DNA of 64,000 nt from contig MPNA01000013.1 in NCBI GenBank assembly GCA_002238785.1, positions 1 to 64,000 of the forward strand. The letters are read 5' to 3'. Made by a program: the position numbers and the translations under genes. The notes under the pieces were generated by a model, which ran no database searches, was not told the origin of the DNA, and saw only the letters and a list, made by a program, of their open reading frames with translations. This DNA comes from a bacterium OM1 bin76 (GTDB taxonomy: Bacteria > Actinomycetota > Acidimicrobiia > Spongiisociales > ZC4RG35). Each line of letters begins with the position of its first letter. Within the stretch, counting starts at the first letter, position 1. Of this stretch, positions 33,352 to 43,632 are shown in pieces.

Positions 33352-34902
33352 TCAATCGGTGCTCGAAACACCCGCCGTTTCCAAGGACTCCCCCAAACCC
33401 CGCTCGTAGTACTTCTCGCTCAACTCTTGAAGGTGGCGTTCCAGTTTCTCGCTCCTCCAGACCCGAAACATCCGAGAGGCCATCAGGCTCCTCTGCGTGA
33501 CATCCCCATCGGCGCCTTCCACATCCATGGCCCCGCTCACGTCCGCCACCAACCGGGACGCGAAACCCGGTTCCTCTTCCAACACCGAGCCTGGCTTGGG
33601 AATGCTGCGGCCAGCCATCCGTTCAGCAGCGCTGTGGCCGGCCTGCCAACTCTGGTCCACCAACATCTCCAGGTGGGACCGTAATCGGTTGTCCACCTCC
33701 CCCTCATCCCAGTCCAACTGTCCCGTGCGTATCCCTTCCAGCACGCGGTTCTGCTCCTCTGTCAACAGCCTCTTGAACAGGCGGACATACTGGTTGGAGA
33801 TCGGTAGCAGCATCGCCTCCTGCAATTCGATGGCCTCATCCTCTCCCATCTTCACGGTCACCTGACGTCGGGGCGGATGCTGGCGCTGAACCACCTGTCG
33901 GGGGGCGGGGGCGGAGTTGCCGCGAAGAGACGCAAAGAGATCGTCGAAGTTCTGAGGGACAGGTCTCCCGGCGTCGTGTGCAGGCTCCTCCTCCACTCTC
34001 TCCTCGGAGGCGGCGGCCTCCGGTTCTGTGACCGTTTCCTCGGGGGGATCTTGGGAATAATCCTCTTCTGACTCCCCAACGGGCGAGATTACTTTGACCA
34101 AGCCCGACATCTCATGCTGGGGGGTGACATGCTCGGGACCTTCCTCATCCGGAGTAGGCGGATAGATGAAGCCACCGGTCTGGTCAACCAACTTCACTCC
34201 AATGGGGGCCACCCCCGAGCGGATCCCTCCGATCTCTTCCAGAAGTTGGTCGCGGTGACGTTCCAAGGCCAAAACTCGTTCTTGAATGGCCGACACCTGC
34301 TGCTCGGCAGACTCGATCATCTGGTCGCACAACGTTCGAGTCCTCTCCTCCACCTCCAATGATTCCACATGGGCGTTGCTTCGGATGCCCTCGGCTCTGC
34401 GTCGGGCATCCTCTCGAATGCGATGAGACTGGTTCTCCACTTCGGCGATGACCTCTTGGGAGTGCTTCCGGATGGTCCGATACGCTTCGTCCTCCATCTC
34501 TTGGATCTGGGCAATCATCTGGGTGGAGACCTCCCAGGAGGCCCCACGCAGATCCTCCGCGGTGGCCTGCGCCTCGGCGATTCTCTTTTGCACCTCGATG
34601 GTGGCTTCTCCCCGCCAATTGGCAGCATCCAATTCCGCCTGTTCCCTGATTCGGATGGCTGTTTGCTGAACGGCGGAGAGGAGTTCTCCTATTTCCCTGC
34701 CAAGATCCTGGTAGCGGTTGAGGTGCTCGCTGGGGACAATGGCGCCGGGGGCCAATTCAAGAATTTGCGATCCCCTGTTATTGGATTCCAGCAGGTCCTT
34801 GATGTATCGGTCAACGGCTTTGCGCTGGTATCCCAGGAAGGCGGAAGGAAAGGAAGGAATCTTGGGCTCCTCACCCGGATCCCAAACAGACAGATCGGAC
34901 AT
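33352..34902 (-). CDS. DivIVA-like coiled-coil protein
   Basis: A 516-aa protein. The N-terminal FPSAFLGYQRKAVDRYIKDLL resembles the DivIVA membrane-binding motif (F-x-x-x-x-x-GY-x-x-x-x-VD). Residues about 60-240 are strongly coiled-coil (EQAELDAANWRGEATIEVQ and similar heptads). A low-complexity acidic region (about 260-330) is followed by a C-terminal helical domain (about 360-516) with RLFKRLLTEEQNRVLEGI. Likely a cytoskeletal scaffold for polar growth or septum placement. It is divergent from sufC with 86 nt between them. Confidence 0.78.
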   Translation of the reverse strand: MSDLSVWDPGEEPKIPSFPSAFLGYQRKAVDRYIKDLLESNNRGSQILELAPGAIVPSEHLNRYQDLGREIGELLSAVQQTAIRIREQAELDAANWRGEATIEVQKRIAEAQATAEDLRGASWEVSTQMIAQIQEMEDEAYRTIRKHSQEVIAEVENQSHRIREDARRRAEGIRSNAHVESLEVEERTRTLCDQMIESAEQQVSAIQERVLALERHRDQLLEEIGGIRSGVAPIGVKLVDQTGGFIYPPTPDEEGPEHVTPQHEMSGLVKVISPVGESEEDYSQDPPEETVTEPEAAASEERVEEEPAHDAGRPVPQNFDDLFASLRGNSAPAPRQVVQRQHPPRRQVTVKMGEDEAIELQEAMLLPISNQYVRLFKRLLTEEQNRVLEGIRTGQLDWDEGEVDNRLRSHLEMLVDQSWQAGHSAAERMAGRSIPKPGSVLEEEPGFASRLVADVSGAMDVEGADGDVTQRSLMASRMFRVWRSEKLERHLQELSEKYYERGLGESLETAGVSSTD

Positions 34903-34988
34903 GGATCCGACAATAATGCCACAGGAGGCCTTTCGTTATGTTTTTGGCTTCCTAAACGGGTTTTTCTTACTCTCCCCTCCTCATTAGT

Positions 34989-35738
34989 GTGTTGGTGGTG
35001 TCCGATACGCCCCTTCTCCGCATCGAAGACCTCCATGTGTCAGCCAACGGCACAGCCATTCTGCACGGCGTTGACCTGGACGTCCACTACAACGAAATCC
35101 ATGCGGTAATGGGCCCCAACGGTTCCGGCAAGACCACCCTGGCCTCGGTGTTGATGGGCCATCCGGGGCTGGAGGTGACCAAGGGAACCATCTATTTCGA
35201 TGGGGAAGACATCACGGGCGATGCCCCGGACAAGCGGGCCAACCGGGGGATTTTCATGGCATTCCAGCATCCCACCGAGATCCCCGGGGTGCCGGTCGTG
35301 CAGTTTTTGCGTCAGGCACTCTCCAACCGCACCGGCATCGACTATTCGATCATCGAGCTACGCCTCAAGGTCATGGACGCCATGGCGCAACTGGGGATTC
35401 CCGGCCACTTCGCCGACCGCTACCTCAATGAGGGGTTTTCCGGTGGCGAGCGGAAGCGGAACGAAATCCTGCAAATGACGGTCCTCGAACCCAAGCTGGC
35501 CATTATGGACGAAACCGACTCCGGTTTGGACATCGACGCGTTGCGGACCGTGTCCGATGGGGTAAGACGCATGATCGGCCCCGAGCGCGGGTTTCTGATC
35601 ATCACCCACTTCCAGCGCCTCTTGGACTACGTCACTCCCCATTACGTACACGTCCTGGTGGGAGGAAAGCTGGTGAAGACAGGCGGTGCGGAACTCACCG
35701 CCCAACTGGAGTCGGAGGGGTACGAGTCGTTCCGGTAG
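34989..35738 (+). CDS. sufC: Fe-S cluster assembly ATPase SufC (first copy)
   Basis: A 249-aa ABC-type ATPase of the SUF scaffold. Walker A GPNGSGKTTL, signature FSGGERKRNEIL, Walker B LAIMDETDSGLDID and switch His in IITHFQRLL. The SufC-specific DETDSGLDID and GYESF C-terminus are present. Start GTG 34989 is possible; GTG 34998 is an alternative. Followed by a SufU-like gene after 35 nt. A second sufC is at 41115-41918, with only moderate similarity to this one, and SufB and SufD are elsewhere in the window. Confidence 0.92.
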   Translation: MLVVSDTPLLRIEDLHVSANGTAILHGVDLDVHYNEIHAVMGPNGSGKTTLASVLMGHPGLEVTKGTIYFDGEDITGDAPDKRANRGIFMAFQHPTEIPGVPVVQFLRQALSNRTGIDYSIIELRLKVMDAMAQLGIPGHFADRYLNEGFSGGERKRNEILQMTVLEPKLAIMDETDSGLDIDALRTVSDGVRRMIGPERGFLIITHFQRLLDYVTPHYVHVLVGGKLVKTGGAELTAQLESEGYESFR

Positions 35739-35773
35739 CAACTGTGTGGATCAGCTTTTCTAACCTATAACAG

Positions 35774-36205
35774 ATGGCTCTCCAAGAGGTCTACCGCCAA
35801 GTGATCCTGGATCACTACCGCAATCCTCGGCACCGGCAACCCCTGTCCGATGCCGATGCGTCGTCCGAAGGCGCCAACCCCTTGTGCGGTGACGAGGTGA
35901 AGGTCCAATTGCAATTACGGGAGGGACGGGTCAACGCCATATCCGTGACTGGGAAGGGCTGCTCGATCAGCCAGTCAAGCGCCTCCTTGATGGGCGAAGC
36001 CGTTTCCGGCCACCCGATCTCCGAGGTACTGGGCCTGTCGGATCGCTTCCAGGGGCTCATGCAAGTGCCTCCGGACTCCAGTGAGAACGGTTACGCCGAC
36101 CTCGGCGACCTGATCGCCTTGGCGGGGGTAAGACGGTATCCGGTGAGAATCAAGTGCGCGACCCTCCCTTGGATAACCCTGGAACAAGCCTTGGAGAACA
36201 GCTAG
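35774..36205 (+). CDS. sufU: SufU-type Fe-S scaffold/sulfur-transfer protein
   Basis: A 143-aa IscU-fold protein of the SufU type: [11 protein letters not shown] at the N-terminus, then [18 protein letters not shown] and RIKCATLPW carrying the three Cys and the Asp that bind zinc. SufU takes sulfur from the SufS desulfurase for SufBCD. It sits directly after sufC. Its stop codon overlaps the convergent fumarase stop (cta/tag at 36202-36205). No SufS gene is in this window. Confidence 0.92.
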   Translation: MALQEVYRQVILDHYRNPRHRQPLSDADASSEGANPLCGDEVKVQLQLREGRVNAISVTGKGCSISQSSASLMGEAVSGHPISEVLGLSDRFQGLMQVPPDSSENGYADLGDLIALAGVRRYPVRIKCATLPWITLEQALENS

Positions 36206-37593
36206 GAGAGACCCCCCTCGGTCATCTTCTGCAAGTCGAGTATCTGATCCAACTCCTCCTCGGTGAGCAGTCCCCGCTGTAAAGCGACTTCGCGAACCGT
36301 GCGACCGGTGGCGAACGCCTCCTTGGCAACCGAGGCGCCGACATCATATCCGATGTGAGGATTGAGAGCAGTGACCACGATCACATTGCGCTCCACCAAC
36401 ATTCGAGCGCGCTCGGCGTCGGCCTCTATCCCGTCCACGCACTTTCGGGCCAGCACTGCGGCCGCATTGGCCAACAGCCTGATTGACTCCAAGAGGTTGC
36501 GAGCCATGACTGGCATCATCACGTTCAACTCGAAGTTGCCGTTGGCGCCCCCCCAGGCAATCGCCGAGTCGTTGCCGATCACCTGGGCGGCCACCTGCAT
36601 CATCATCTCAGGAATGACCGGGTTGACTTTGGCAGGCATGATGGAAGAACCGGGCTGCAGGGCCGGAAGTCGTATCTCGGCAATGCCGGTGACAGGACCC
36701 GAAGCCAGCCATCTGAGGTCGTTGGCGATCTTGAACAGTGAAACAGCAACGGTTCTCAGGGACCCGGATGCATTAACGGTGGCGTCTTTTCCGGCTTGAG
36801 CCTCGAAGTGATTGGCAGCCTCGGTAAACGGTATTCCCGTATTGTGGGCAATCCTGGAAATGGCCGCAGCCGCCAGACCTGCGGGGCAGTTGATCCCGGT
36901 GCCCACCGCGGTGCCGCCCAGAGGTAACTCCTCCAACTCCGGCAGAACGTTCCTCAACCTCTGAGCGCCCTTGGTCACTGCCGCCGCGTAGCCGGAGAAC
37001 TCCTGTCCCAATGTCACCGGAGTGGCGTCCATCAAGTGGGTACGGCCAGACTTCACCAGTCCCGAGAATTCCTCCGATTTGGCCGTAAGAGAGTCGGCCA
37101 ACATGGCCAGAGACGGGAGGAGGGCTTCACGAATTGCCGCAGCCGCGGCTACGTGAATGGCGGTGGGAATGACGTCGTTGGACGATTGGCCGAAGTTGAC
37201 GTGGTCGTTGGGATGCACCAGGCGCTCTTGCCGCTGGCCGCCCATCAGTTCGGTTGCCCTGCTGGCAATCACCTCGTTGGCGTTGATATTGGTGGAGGTG
37301 CCGGAACCGGTCTGGAACACATCCACCGGAAAGTGTTCATCCCATAGGCCTTCCATCACCTCCGTCGCCGCCCGGCGGATTGCCTCAGCGATCTTGTCAT
37401 CCAGATGTCCCTCCCTCATAGCAGCTTCCGCCACCGAACTCTTGATCAGGCCCAGCGCCCAGATAAACCGTCTCTCGAACCCTGTTCCCGAGATGGGGAA
37501 GTTCTCCACCGCCCGCTGGGTCGAAGCTCCGTAGTAAGCATGAGCGGGAACCAACACCTCTCCCATCGAGTCTCTCTCGGACCGGTATTCCAT
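36202..37593 (-). CDS. fumC: Fumarate hydratase, class II
   Basis: A 463-aa class II fumarase: reversible fumarate to malate in the TCA cycle. Start ATG 37593 ([17 protein letters not shown]), preceded by ggggtgagg; an earlier frame start is unnecessary. Motifs: [47 protein letters not shown] and the signature [15 protein letters not shown] with the catalytic Ser loop. Length matches the family. Class II is Fe-S-free and stable in oxygen. Confidence 0.95.
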   Translation of the reverse strand: MEYRSERDSMGEVLVPAHAYYGASTQRAVENFPISGTGFERRFIWALGLIKSSVAEAAMREGHLDDKIAEAIRRAATEVMEGLWDEHFPVDVFQTGSGTSTNINANEVIASRATELMGGQRQERLVHPNDHVNFGQSSNDVIPTAIHVAAAAAIREALLPSLAMLADSLTAKSEEFSGLVKSGRTHLMDATPVTLGQEFSGYAAAVTKGAQRLRNVLPELEELPLGGTAVGTGINCPAGLAAAAISRIAHNTGIPFTEAANHFEAQAGKDATVNASGSLRTVAVSLFKIANDLRWLASGPVTGIAEIRLPALQPGSSIMPAKVNPVIPEMMMQVAAQVIGNDSAIAWGGANGNFELNVMMPVMARNLLESIRLLANAAAVLARKCVDGIEADAERARMLVERNVIVVTALNPHIGYDVGASVAKEAFATGRTVREVALQRGLLTEEELDQILDLQKMTEGGLS

Positions 37594-37817
37594 GGCCTCA
37601 CCCCTTTGTCTGGTCGGCAAGCGATTCTGCGTGATTGAAATCCGCCATTCCTGATCCACCATTGTTAAGGGTATCGGCGGTCAAGCTAGTTCCGCACCCT
37701 GATCGTGGCATGCCAACGCCCTCGAGAAGCAGGTCCGGTTGGAAGAATCAGGTTCTGCCCAACCCCCGATCTGAGGACAGACAAAGGCCTGTGCGCCAAT
37801 AATTGAGTACACCCCGA

Positions 37818-39044
37818 ATGCGTACACGCCTGCTTCCACTCCGATCACAGAGCTTCCTCCGGCCGTTAAGAATTGCGTTTTCCGCGGGGTTGGTGGTGGT
37901 TCTAGTCCTGGCGTCGGCCCCGTCCACCGCTGATGGACCGACCCCGCCGGACCCAAGGTATCGCACCGCGATGCTGGCCTTCACCGGCGATCTTCTTCCC
38001 CATCTGCCGGTCGTCAAGTTCGCCAGGTATTACGCCCGCGTCCCCCACTTCCCAGGCAGCATCGCCTCCATCATCCAACCGCCTGAGATGTACGCGACAT
38101 GGGAAACCAGAGCAGACCGTCAATACGACTTCGCGCCCATGTTCGAACAGGTCGCCCCGGAATTGCGGGCCGCCGATCTGGCTATTTGCCATCTGGAATC
38201 CACCATTTCCTCGCAGGCCCCGAGAGGCTACCCGCGTTTCCGCACGCCTCCGGAGTTGGTCGAGGCGATAGCCCAAAGCGGCTGGGACGGGTGCTCGCTG
38301 GCTTCCAACCACTCCATGGACTACGGCGTCGACGGAGTCTCACAGACCATCGAAGCAATGGCGGCAAACCATCTCGAGTCTGCTGGAACCTCTCTCGATG
38401 AGCAATCGCGGGGCGCCGCCCATTACCAAGTCAACGGGATCCGCATTGCCCATTTGTCCTACACCTACGGGCTGAACGGGTTCAGGCTACCCAAAAACCA
38501 ACAATGGTGGGTCAACCTCATCGATGTTGACATCATCCAAGCTGATGCTGCCGCCGCCCGAGCGGAGGGAGCGGAATTCATCATTGCCTCACTGCATTGG
38601 GGCAGCGAGTACCAACCCATGCCCACCTACCACCAGAAACGGACCGCCAAGGAGATCGCCGCCACCGGGGCCGTCGACCTGCTGGTTGGCCATCATGCGC
38701 ACGTCATACAGCCCATCGACCGGATCGGCGATCTGTGGGTGGTGTACGGACTGGGCAACTTTCTGTCCAATCAGCCCTGGCCCCGAAGTCGAGATGGCGC
38801 CATCCTCCATGTCGAGATCGGCGATACTCCCGAGGGCGTGATGGTCAAATCCATTTCCTACACCCCGACCTGGGTAGACCGCCCCCGAATGCAGGTGGTG
38901 GCCCTGGCCAATCGCCTCCTCGACCCGGACCTCGACAGTGGCCATCGGGTCACCCTGCGTCAGTCTTGGTCGAGGACTGTGAGAGCCTTCGAGGCCATGG
39001 GCGCTCAATACCCCTGGGTCAAGCCAGCCGTTTCGCCGCCGTAA
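37818..39044 (+). CDS. CapA-family (poly-gamma-glutamate synthesis-like) metallophosphatase-fold protein
   Basis: About 408 aa. I choose ATG 37818 (MRTRLLPLR), which gives a signal-peptide-like N-terminus (hydrophobic AFSAGLVVVLVLAS); a TTG at 37803 is an alternative. The CapA core follows: FTGDLLPHLPV, AICHLESTIS, SLASNHSMDYG, HWGSEYQP and VGHHAHVIQP, containing the Asp, Asn and His residues of a calcineurin-like metal site. Exported or membrane-anchored. In other bacteria CapA relates to polyglutamate capsule synthesis, but no capBC genes are near, so the real role is open. Confidence 0.87.
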   Translation: MRTRLLPLRSQSFLRPLRIAFSAGLVVVLVLASAPSTADGPTPPDPRYRTAMLAFTGDLLPHLPVVKFARYYARVPHFPGSIASIIQPPEMYATWETRADRQYDFAPMFEQVAPELRAADLAICHLESTISSQAPRGYPRFRTPPELVEAIAQSGWDGCSLASNHSMDYGVDGVSQTIEAMAANHLESAGTSLDEQSRGAAHYQVNGIRIAHLSYTYGLNGFRLPKNQQWWVNLIDVDIIQADAAAARAEGAEFIIASLHWGSEYQPMPTYHQKRTAKEIAATGAVDLLVGHHAHVIQPIDRIGDLWVVYGLGNFLSNQPWPRSRDGAILHVEIGDTPEGVMVKSISYTPTWVDRPRMQVVALANRLLDPDLDSGHRVTLRQSWSRTVRAFEAMGAQYPWVKPAVSPP

Positions 39045-39121
39045 ATGCCAGGACCGGCAATCCCGCGCCGGGAACTGCCCGATCCTCGGACCGCTGCGTG
39101 CTCAGGGCAATGGGACGGACA

Positions 39122-40861
39122 TCACTTGCGAGAACCCTCCACGCTGACCGTAATGATGTCCACGTCATGGTATTTCTGATGGCGAACCGAGGATGCGTAG
39201 TGCCGCAACAACCGGAAGGACATCTCGCGAGTGTCAGGTATCTCCAGCGCTCCGCCCATGTAGGACAACCGATCCTCCAGATTCTCACGCTCCGATGCAC
39301 ACACGAACTCCAACTCGGCCCCATTTCTGACGTAGCGGGCCGCCACCACCACATGGCGGGGCTTTTCCAGGGCATCGTCTTCTGCTGACAGCAAGTTGGA
39401 GAGGGTCTCCTCTCCCACCAACACCAACTGCTCCACTCGATCTGGATTCCAGCCGGATCCGGCGGCAAAGTTCCGCAGAAACTCTCCCATTCTGGGCAGG
39501 GCATCCCAATCGAGCACCAGCTCCAGCCGCTTTCGTCGGGGTCCCGTCGCCTCCATGAAGACCACCATGACGATCGCCACGATCGCTCCCGAAGTCATGC
39601 CGTTGCCGAACAACACCCCAAGGAATCCCTCGCCCAGCAGATCCGGAAAGATCCATTGGTTCTGGAACCCGACGCCCATCCAGAACGACACCCCCACAAC
39701 CGTGGCCTTTCGGTGATCAACACCGTCTTGAACGACGATTTTCATGCCCTGGACAAACAACAGCCCGAGGAGAACCAGGAGATAGGCGGCGGCCACGGGA
39801 GGCGGTATTGAAGTCAGCAGGGCCGCAACTTTGGGAAAGAACGCGATGCAAACAAAGACCGCACCGATGATCACCCCTACCCGCCGGGCGGCGATTCCGG
39901 TTACCTCGGCCAGTGAAATGCTGGTCGAGTAGGTGGTATTGGGAAGGGTGCCTCCAATCCCGGATAGAAGATTGCCCATTCCGTCAGCATTGAGTGCGCC
40001 CTGTACAACCCGGAAGTCAGTTGCCCGGTGGCGACGGTTCGACACCCGCTGAATAGCAATCCCGTCGCCCAGCGTTTCTATGGCACCCACCAGGGTGACA
40101 ACCACAAACGCCGGGAGCAACGCCCAGAATTCCGCATTCGGGGTCAGGTCGAATCCCGGCCAGGAAGAGATGGGAACGCCTACCCAGGAGGCATCCAGGA
40201 CCGGTTGAAAGTCATATAGGCCATAGGGTGCGGCCACGGCGCAGCCCACCGCGATACCTATGACCGGGGACCACAACCGCCAAGCCGGAGGGGCCCGCAA
40301 CACCACTGCGGCCACCGTCAAAAAAGTGGCGAGCGAGGCAAGCGGAGCAGCTGCTGTGGATACACCACCTGGAACGTCGGTCAGCGAGTCGAAGAGAATC
40401 GGCACAACCGTGGCGGCGATGAGCATGATCACGGTACCGGAAACCACCGGAGTGAAAACCCTGCGGAGAAGCGAAAGCCTTCTGGCCATCAGGAATTGAA
40501 AGAATGAGGATACGATGATGAGGCTCGCCATAGTGGATGGGCCACCTCTCACCAAAGCCGCAACACAGACGGCAATGAATGCTCCGGAGGTACCCATGAT
40601 CAGTACATACCCCGCTCCGAACCTCCCCACACGCCGAGCCTGCAGGGCGGTAGTGAGTCCGCTAATGATCAACGCGGCGAACACGGCCCAAGAAATGTAG
40701 CTGTCGGACTGCTGGGCTATCCGAGCCACTATTACAACTGTCAGGACCACCGGCGCCACGATTATGGCGGCAGCTTGCAGGCCAGCGCCGATGGCTACCC
40801 CGAGAGGCGGGTTCTCATGCGGTTCGTAGCGGATGTCTTTGTCTTCGCCGGCTGTCGCCAT
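39122..40861 (-). CDS. NCS2 nucleobase permease with C-terminal ATPase-like domain
   Basis: A 579-aa protein. Residues 1 to about 430 are an NCS2 (xanthine/uracil-type) permease with about 12-14 helices and motif ALNADGMGNLLSGIGGTLPNTTYS in the middle (QxxD-like family motif region) and FFPKVAALLTSIPPPV. Family members usually end near 430-460. Here an additional soluble domain (about 440-579) has LVLVGEETLSNLL (N-box-like), SERENLEDRL and a basic C-terminus, resembling RsbW/HATPase_c_2 anti-sigma-type ATPases. Import of a purine or pyrimidine is expected; the tail could sense ATP or signal. Lone gene on the minus strand. Confidence 0.8.
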   Translation of the reverse strand: MATAGEDKDIRYEPHENPPLGVAIGAGLQAAAIIVAPVVLTVVIVARIAQQSDSYISWAVFAALIISGLTTALQARRVGRFGAGYVLIMGTSGAFIAVCVAALVRGGPSTMASLIIVSSFFQFLMARRLSLLRRVFTPVVSGTVIMLIAATVVPILFDSLTDVPGGVSTAAAPLASLATFLTVAAVVLRAPPAWRLWSPVIGIAVGCAVAAPYGLYDFQPVLDASWVGVPISSWPGFDLTPNAEFWALLPAFVVVTLVGAIETLGDGIAIQRVSNRRHRATDFRVVQGALNADGMGNLLSGIGGTLPNTTYSTSISLAEVTGIAARRVGVIIGAVFVCIAFFPKVAALLTSIPPPVAAAYLLVLLGLLFVQGMKIVVQDGVDHRKATVVGVSFWMGVGFQNQWIFPDLLGEGFLGVLFGNGMTSGAIVAIVMVVFMEATGPRRKRLELVLDWDALPRMGEFLRNFAAGSGWNPDRVEQLVLVGEETLSNLLSAEDDALEKPRHVVVAARYVRNGAELEFVCASERENLEDRLSYMGGALEIPDTREMSFRLLRHYASSVRHQKYHDVDIITVSVEGSRK

Positions 40862-41114
40862 AGGTCACACCTCGATTGTCACTACCGATAGCAACCTTCT
40901 ACTCTAGGGAACTGTTACACCCCGGTGCCCTATTCTTGCCTCGATAACTGTGATTCGCCCTGGGGGGGAACCGGCGGGAACCTGTGTGGGAGCGGTGAGG
41001 GCACTCGACCCGCAAAGGCCCAAAACCAAACGCCAAGCGGTACTTGCAAAACCCGCCAAACAACCGCGTGTGGTGGAGTTCCCTCCTCCTTAGCTCGGAA
41101 ACCGGGGGCGCCGG

Positions 41115-41918
41115 TTAGCTGCTGAACGGGTGGTCGGTGAAGAAATCGAAAGCAGGCTTGGGGGTTGTGTCAGCGCCCGCAGAGGTGATCCCCAGCCGTT
41201 TTCGCAAACCCTCATAGCCGGATTGCTCCAGTTCTTGGGCCAGATCAGGCCCTCCCGAGGTGACGATCTTTCCCCCCATCATGACGTGCACCCGGTCGGG
41301 TATCACGTAGCTGAGGATTCGGGAGTGGTGGGTGATCATCAACACACCCATGTCAGGGCGACGCATCTCCTCCACCGCAGCAGCCACCGTTCGGACCATG
41401 TCGATGTCCAGTCCTGAATCGGTCTCATCCAAGAGAGCCGCCTTTGGCGATAGAACCGAGATCTGAAATATCTCCGAGCGCTTCTTCTCTCCCCCCGACA
41501 GGTCATCGTTCACCGACCGTCCCAAGAAAGGACCCATATCAAACCGCCGGGAAGCCTCCGCTATCCGCCGATCGGCCTCGTCCGGATCTATGCCGCGTTC
41601 CTCTGCCGCCTCCTGCATGATTTCTTCCAACTCCACACCGGGAACCGCCACCGGGCTCTGGAAGGCCTGAACCAGACCCAAGCGGGCCCGTTGATCCGCA
41701 CCCAGGTCCAGAATCTCTTCACCGTCCACCCAGGCTTTGCCTTCTGCTGTGAAATCGGGATGGCCGGACAGGACATGACACAACGTGCTCTTTCCCGAAC
41801 CGTTGGGACCCATCAGGGCATGCATCTGCCCAAAAGGGATCTCCAGATCAACACCGCGAAGAATCTCTACCGAGCCCACCGAGGCCCGCAGATTCTGCAC
41901 TTTCAAAGCTACACCCAT
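41115..41918 (-). CDS. sufC: Fe-S cluster assembly ATPase SufC (second copy)
   Basis: A 267-aa SufC paralogue. Walker A GPNGSGKSTL, signature LSGGEKKRSEI, Walker B ALLDETDSGLDID, switch His in ITHHSRIL; the C-terminus GYEGLRKRLG is followed by a 25-aa Pro/Asp-rich tail absent from the other copy. Start ATG 41918 overlaps the Rieske gene stop by one base (TGATG). Because it belongs to the sufD operon it is the better candidate for the SufBCD complex ATPase. Confidence 0.92.
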   Translation of the reverse strand: MGVALKVQNLRASVGSVEILRGVDLEIPFGQMHALMGPNGSGKSTLCHVLSGHPDFTAEGKAWVDGEEILDLGADQRARLGLVQAFQSPVAVPGVELEEIMQEAAEERGIDPDEADRRIAEASRRFDMGPFLGRSVNDDLSGGEKKRSEIFQISVLSPKAALLDETDSGLDIDMVRTVAAAVEEMRRPDMGVLMITHHSRILSYVIPDRVHVMMGGKIVTSGGPDLAQELEQSGYEGLRKRLGITSAGADTTPKPAFDFFTDHPFSS

Positions 41919-42247
41919 CAGACTGAACCTGGCCCGTCTTCAGGTACCTGCACCAGCACTTTTCCCTCCTCCACCCGGGTGGGATACGTTCCAACCGGTC
42001 GAGTAGCCGGAAATGTCAACGCTTCTCCGGTGACCAGGTCAAAAACGGCACCGTGTAGAGGGCACTCCACTTCGGAGTCGAACACCTCTCCCTCCGACAG
42101 GGAAGCCTCGGCGTGGGTGCATCGATCATCAACTGCGTACAACTCCCCTTCGGTCAGGAACACCGCTACCACCCGGCCCAGGTGACAGATCTTCACGCCC
42201 TGCCCTTCCTTCATGTCCGCCAGTCCGGCTACGTGGACCCACGCCAT
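41918..42247 (-). CDS. Rieske-type ferredoxin (non-heme dioxygenase ferredoxin-like)
   Basis: A 109-aa single-domain Rieske protein. Cluster motifs are CTHAEASL (Cys-x-His) and CPLHGAVFD (Cys-x2-His), the standard 2Fe-2S ligands. N-terminus WVHVAGLADMKEGQG. Lying between sufD and sufC, with one-base overlaps on both sides, this is the usual actinobacterial SUF arrangement (sufD-Rieske-sufC). It probably supplies or shuttles electrons in cluster assembly rather than serving a dioxygenase. Confidence 0.92.
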   Translation of the reverse strand: MAWVHVAGLADMKEGQGVKICHLGRVVAVFLTEGELYAVDDRCTHAEASLSEGEVFDSEVECPLHGAVFDLVTGEALTFPATRPVGTYPTRVEEGKVLVQVPEDGPGSV

Positions 42248-43509
42248 CAGACTCTTCCGCCTTCCTGCGCCAGGGCGAAACGCCGGTTGACGGCCTGCCG
42301 GGCCGGTTCGTCCAAGTCGTCGAGAGGCAGGCGGCCGATCGCCTCCTCGAAGAACCCACGCACCAGAATTCTCTCGGCCCGGGCCTTGCTTATGCCGCGA
42401 CTCATCAGGTAATAAAGCGGTTCGGTCTCCAGTGGCCCCACGCTCGACCCATGTCCGCAGATTACGTCGTTACACAGGATCTCCAGGTTGGGCACTGAAT
42501 TGGCCTTTGCCCCATCGGAAAGCACCAGGTTGCGGTTGGTCTCGAAAGCCGAAGTCCCCGCCGCATCTTCCTCGATTCTCAACAGTCCGGTGAAGATCGA
42601 CTGGGCATGATCCTGCACTCCCCCCTTCAAGAACACCTCCGAACTGGTGGAAGGGCCCACATGGTTGACTACCAGTCGGTAATCCAGCACCTGTTGCATC
42701 TCCCCGTAGTAAAGACCCACCACCTCAACACTGCCCCCCCTTCCCTCCAGCGTGGTGCGCAAATCCATCCGGGACAGCCGACCTCCCAAACCGATCTCCC
42801 CGATCCGCAAAGTGGCGTCCCGACCTATCTTCGACCGATGATGCATGACATTTGCTCCCTCGGATCCCATGAGACCTACAGTGGTCACAGAAAGCCGGGC
42901 CCCATATCCCACCGTGGTCTGCAGGTTGGGCACCAGGACACTTGGCACTCCCTCCGGCGACCGGAATAACACCACCACGGTGGCCTCGGAGTTCTCTTCG
43001 GCGCGGATGGTCAGGCTCGGGAATGTAACCGTATTCGAGCAGGTAGATTGAACGTCAATCACAAAAGGCGCCTCCACGGCCCGGTTCCGGGGAATGCGCA
43101 AGGTGATGTCATCCACCGAGAACGCCAGAGCCGCGGCAGCGAACTTGTCGGTGTCGGCGGCCAGAAGATCCATACCGGAGCCAGACCCTCCAGCTTCGTC
43201 GGCGGAACCAAGCCGGGCCTCCGAATCATTGTCAACCACCAAGAGTCTCCCATCCACCATGAACGCCGATCCCGCCCGGTTGCTCAGCGATGCCGCGAAA
43301 CCATCGTCCGGAAGGCGATCGCCCGGGGCAGTGGGGAGGCCCATCTCGTCCAGGTCGAATCCCAGGTTCACATATTTCCAGTTCTCCTCTTTCGGAGTGG
43401 GCATCTCCAGACGACGGTACTCCTCCAGTGCCCTCCGGCGCCGGGAGGCCAAGGCGGAGGGTGCTCCAGAGTTCAACCGCTCAAGAGTTTGGTTGTCGAG
43501 ACTCAGCAT
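42247..43509 (-). CDS. sufD: Fe-S cluster assembly protein SufD
   Basis: A 420-aa SufB/SufD-family protein, SufD by length and the C-terminal GISKARAERILVRGFFEEAI and LYYLMSRG region. PTPKEENWKYVNLGFDLDEM near the N-terminus is typical. A long beta-helical core follows with HNVGPSTSSEVF-like His region (VNHVGPSTSSEV) at about 285. It forms a heterocomplex with SufB and SufC to build clusters. Start ATG 43509. It is the first gene of the sufD-Rieske-sufC unit; sufB lies 18 kb away at 61767-63179. Confidence 0.92.
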   Translation of the reverse strand: MLSLDNQTLERLNSGAPSALASRRRRALEEYRRLEMPTPKEENWKYVNLGFDLDEMGLPTAPGDRLPDDGFAASLSNRAGSAFMVDGRLLVVDNDSEARLGSADEAGGSGSGMDLLAADTDKFAAAALAFSVDDITLRIPRNRAVEAPFVIDVQSTCSNTVTFPSLTIRAEENSEATVVVLFRSPEGVPSVLVPNLQTTVGYGARLSVTTVGLMGSEGANVMHHRSKIGRDATLRIGEIGLGGRLSRMDLRTTLEGRGGSVEVVGLYYGEMQQVLDYRLVVNHVGPSTSSEVFLKGGVQDHAQSIFTGLLRIEEDAAGTSAFETNRNLVLSDGAKANSVPNLEILCNDVICGHGSSVGPLETEPLYYLMSRGISKARAERILVRGFFEEAIGRLPLDDLDEPARQAVNRRFALAQEGGRV

Positions 43510-43632
43510 GAGTAAAGGATCTTTCCCGAAGTTCCGAGCACGAATGCTATCGGGCGTCCGCTAATTACAAGAAACGGGTATTGCTAATCCCTCCAGGATT
43601 GCTTCGGTCCCAGAAGCGGTGATTTCACCGGG

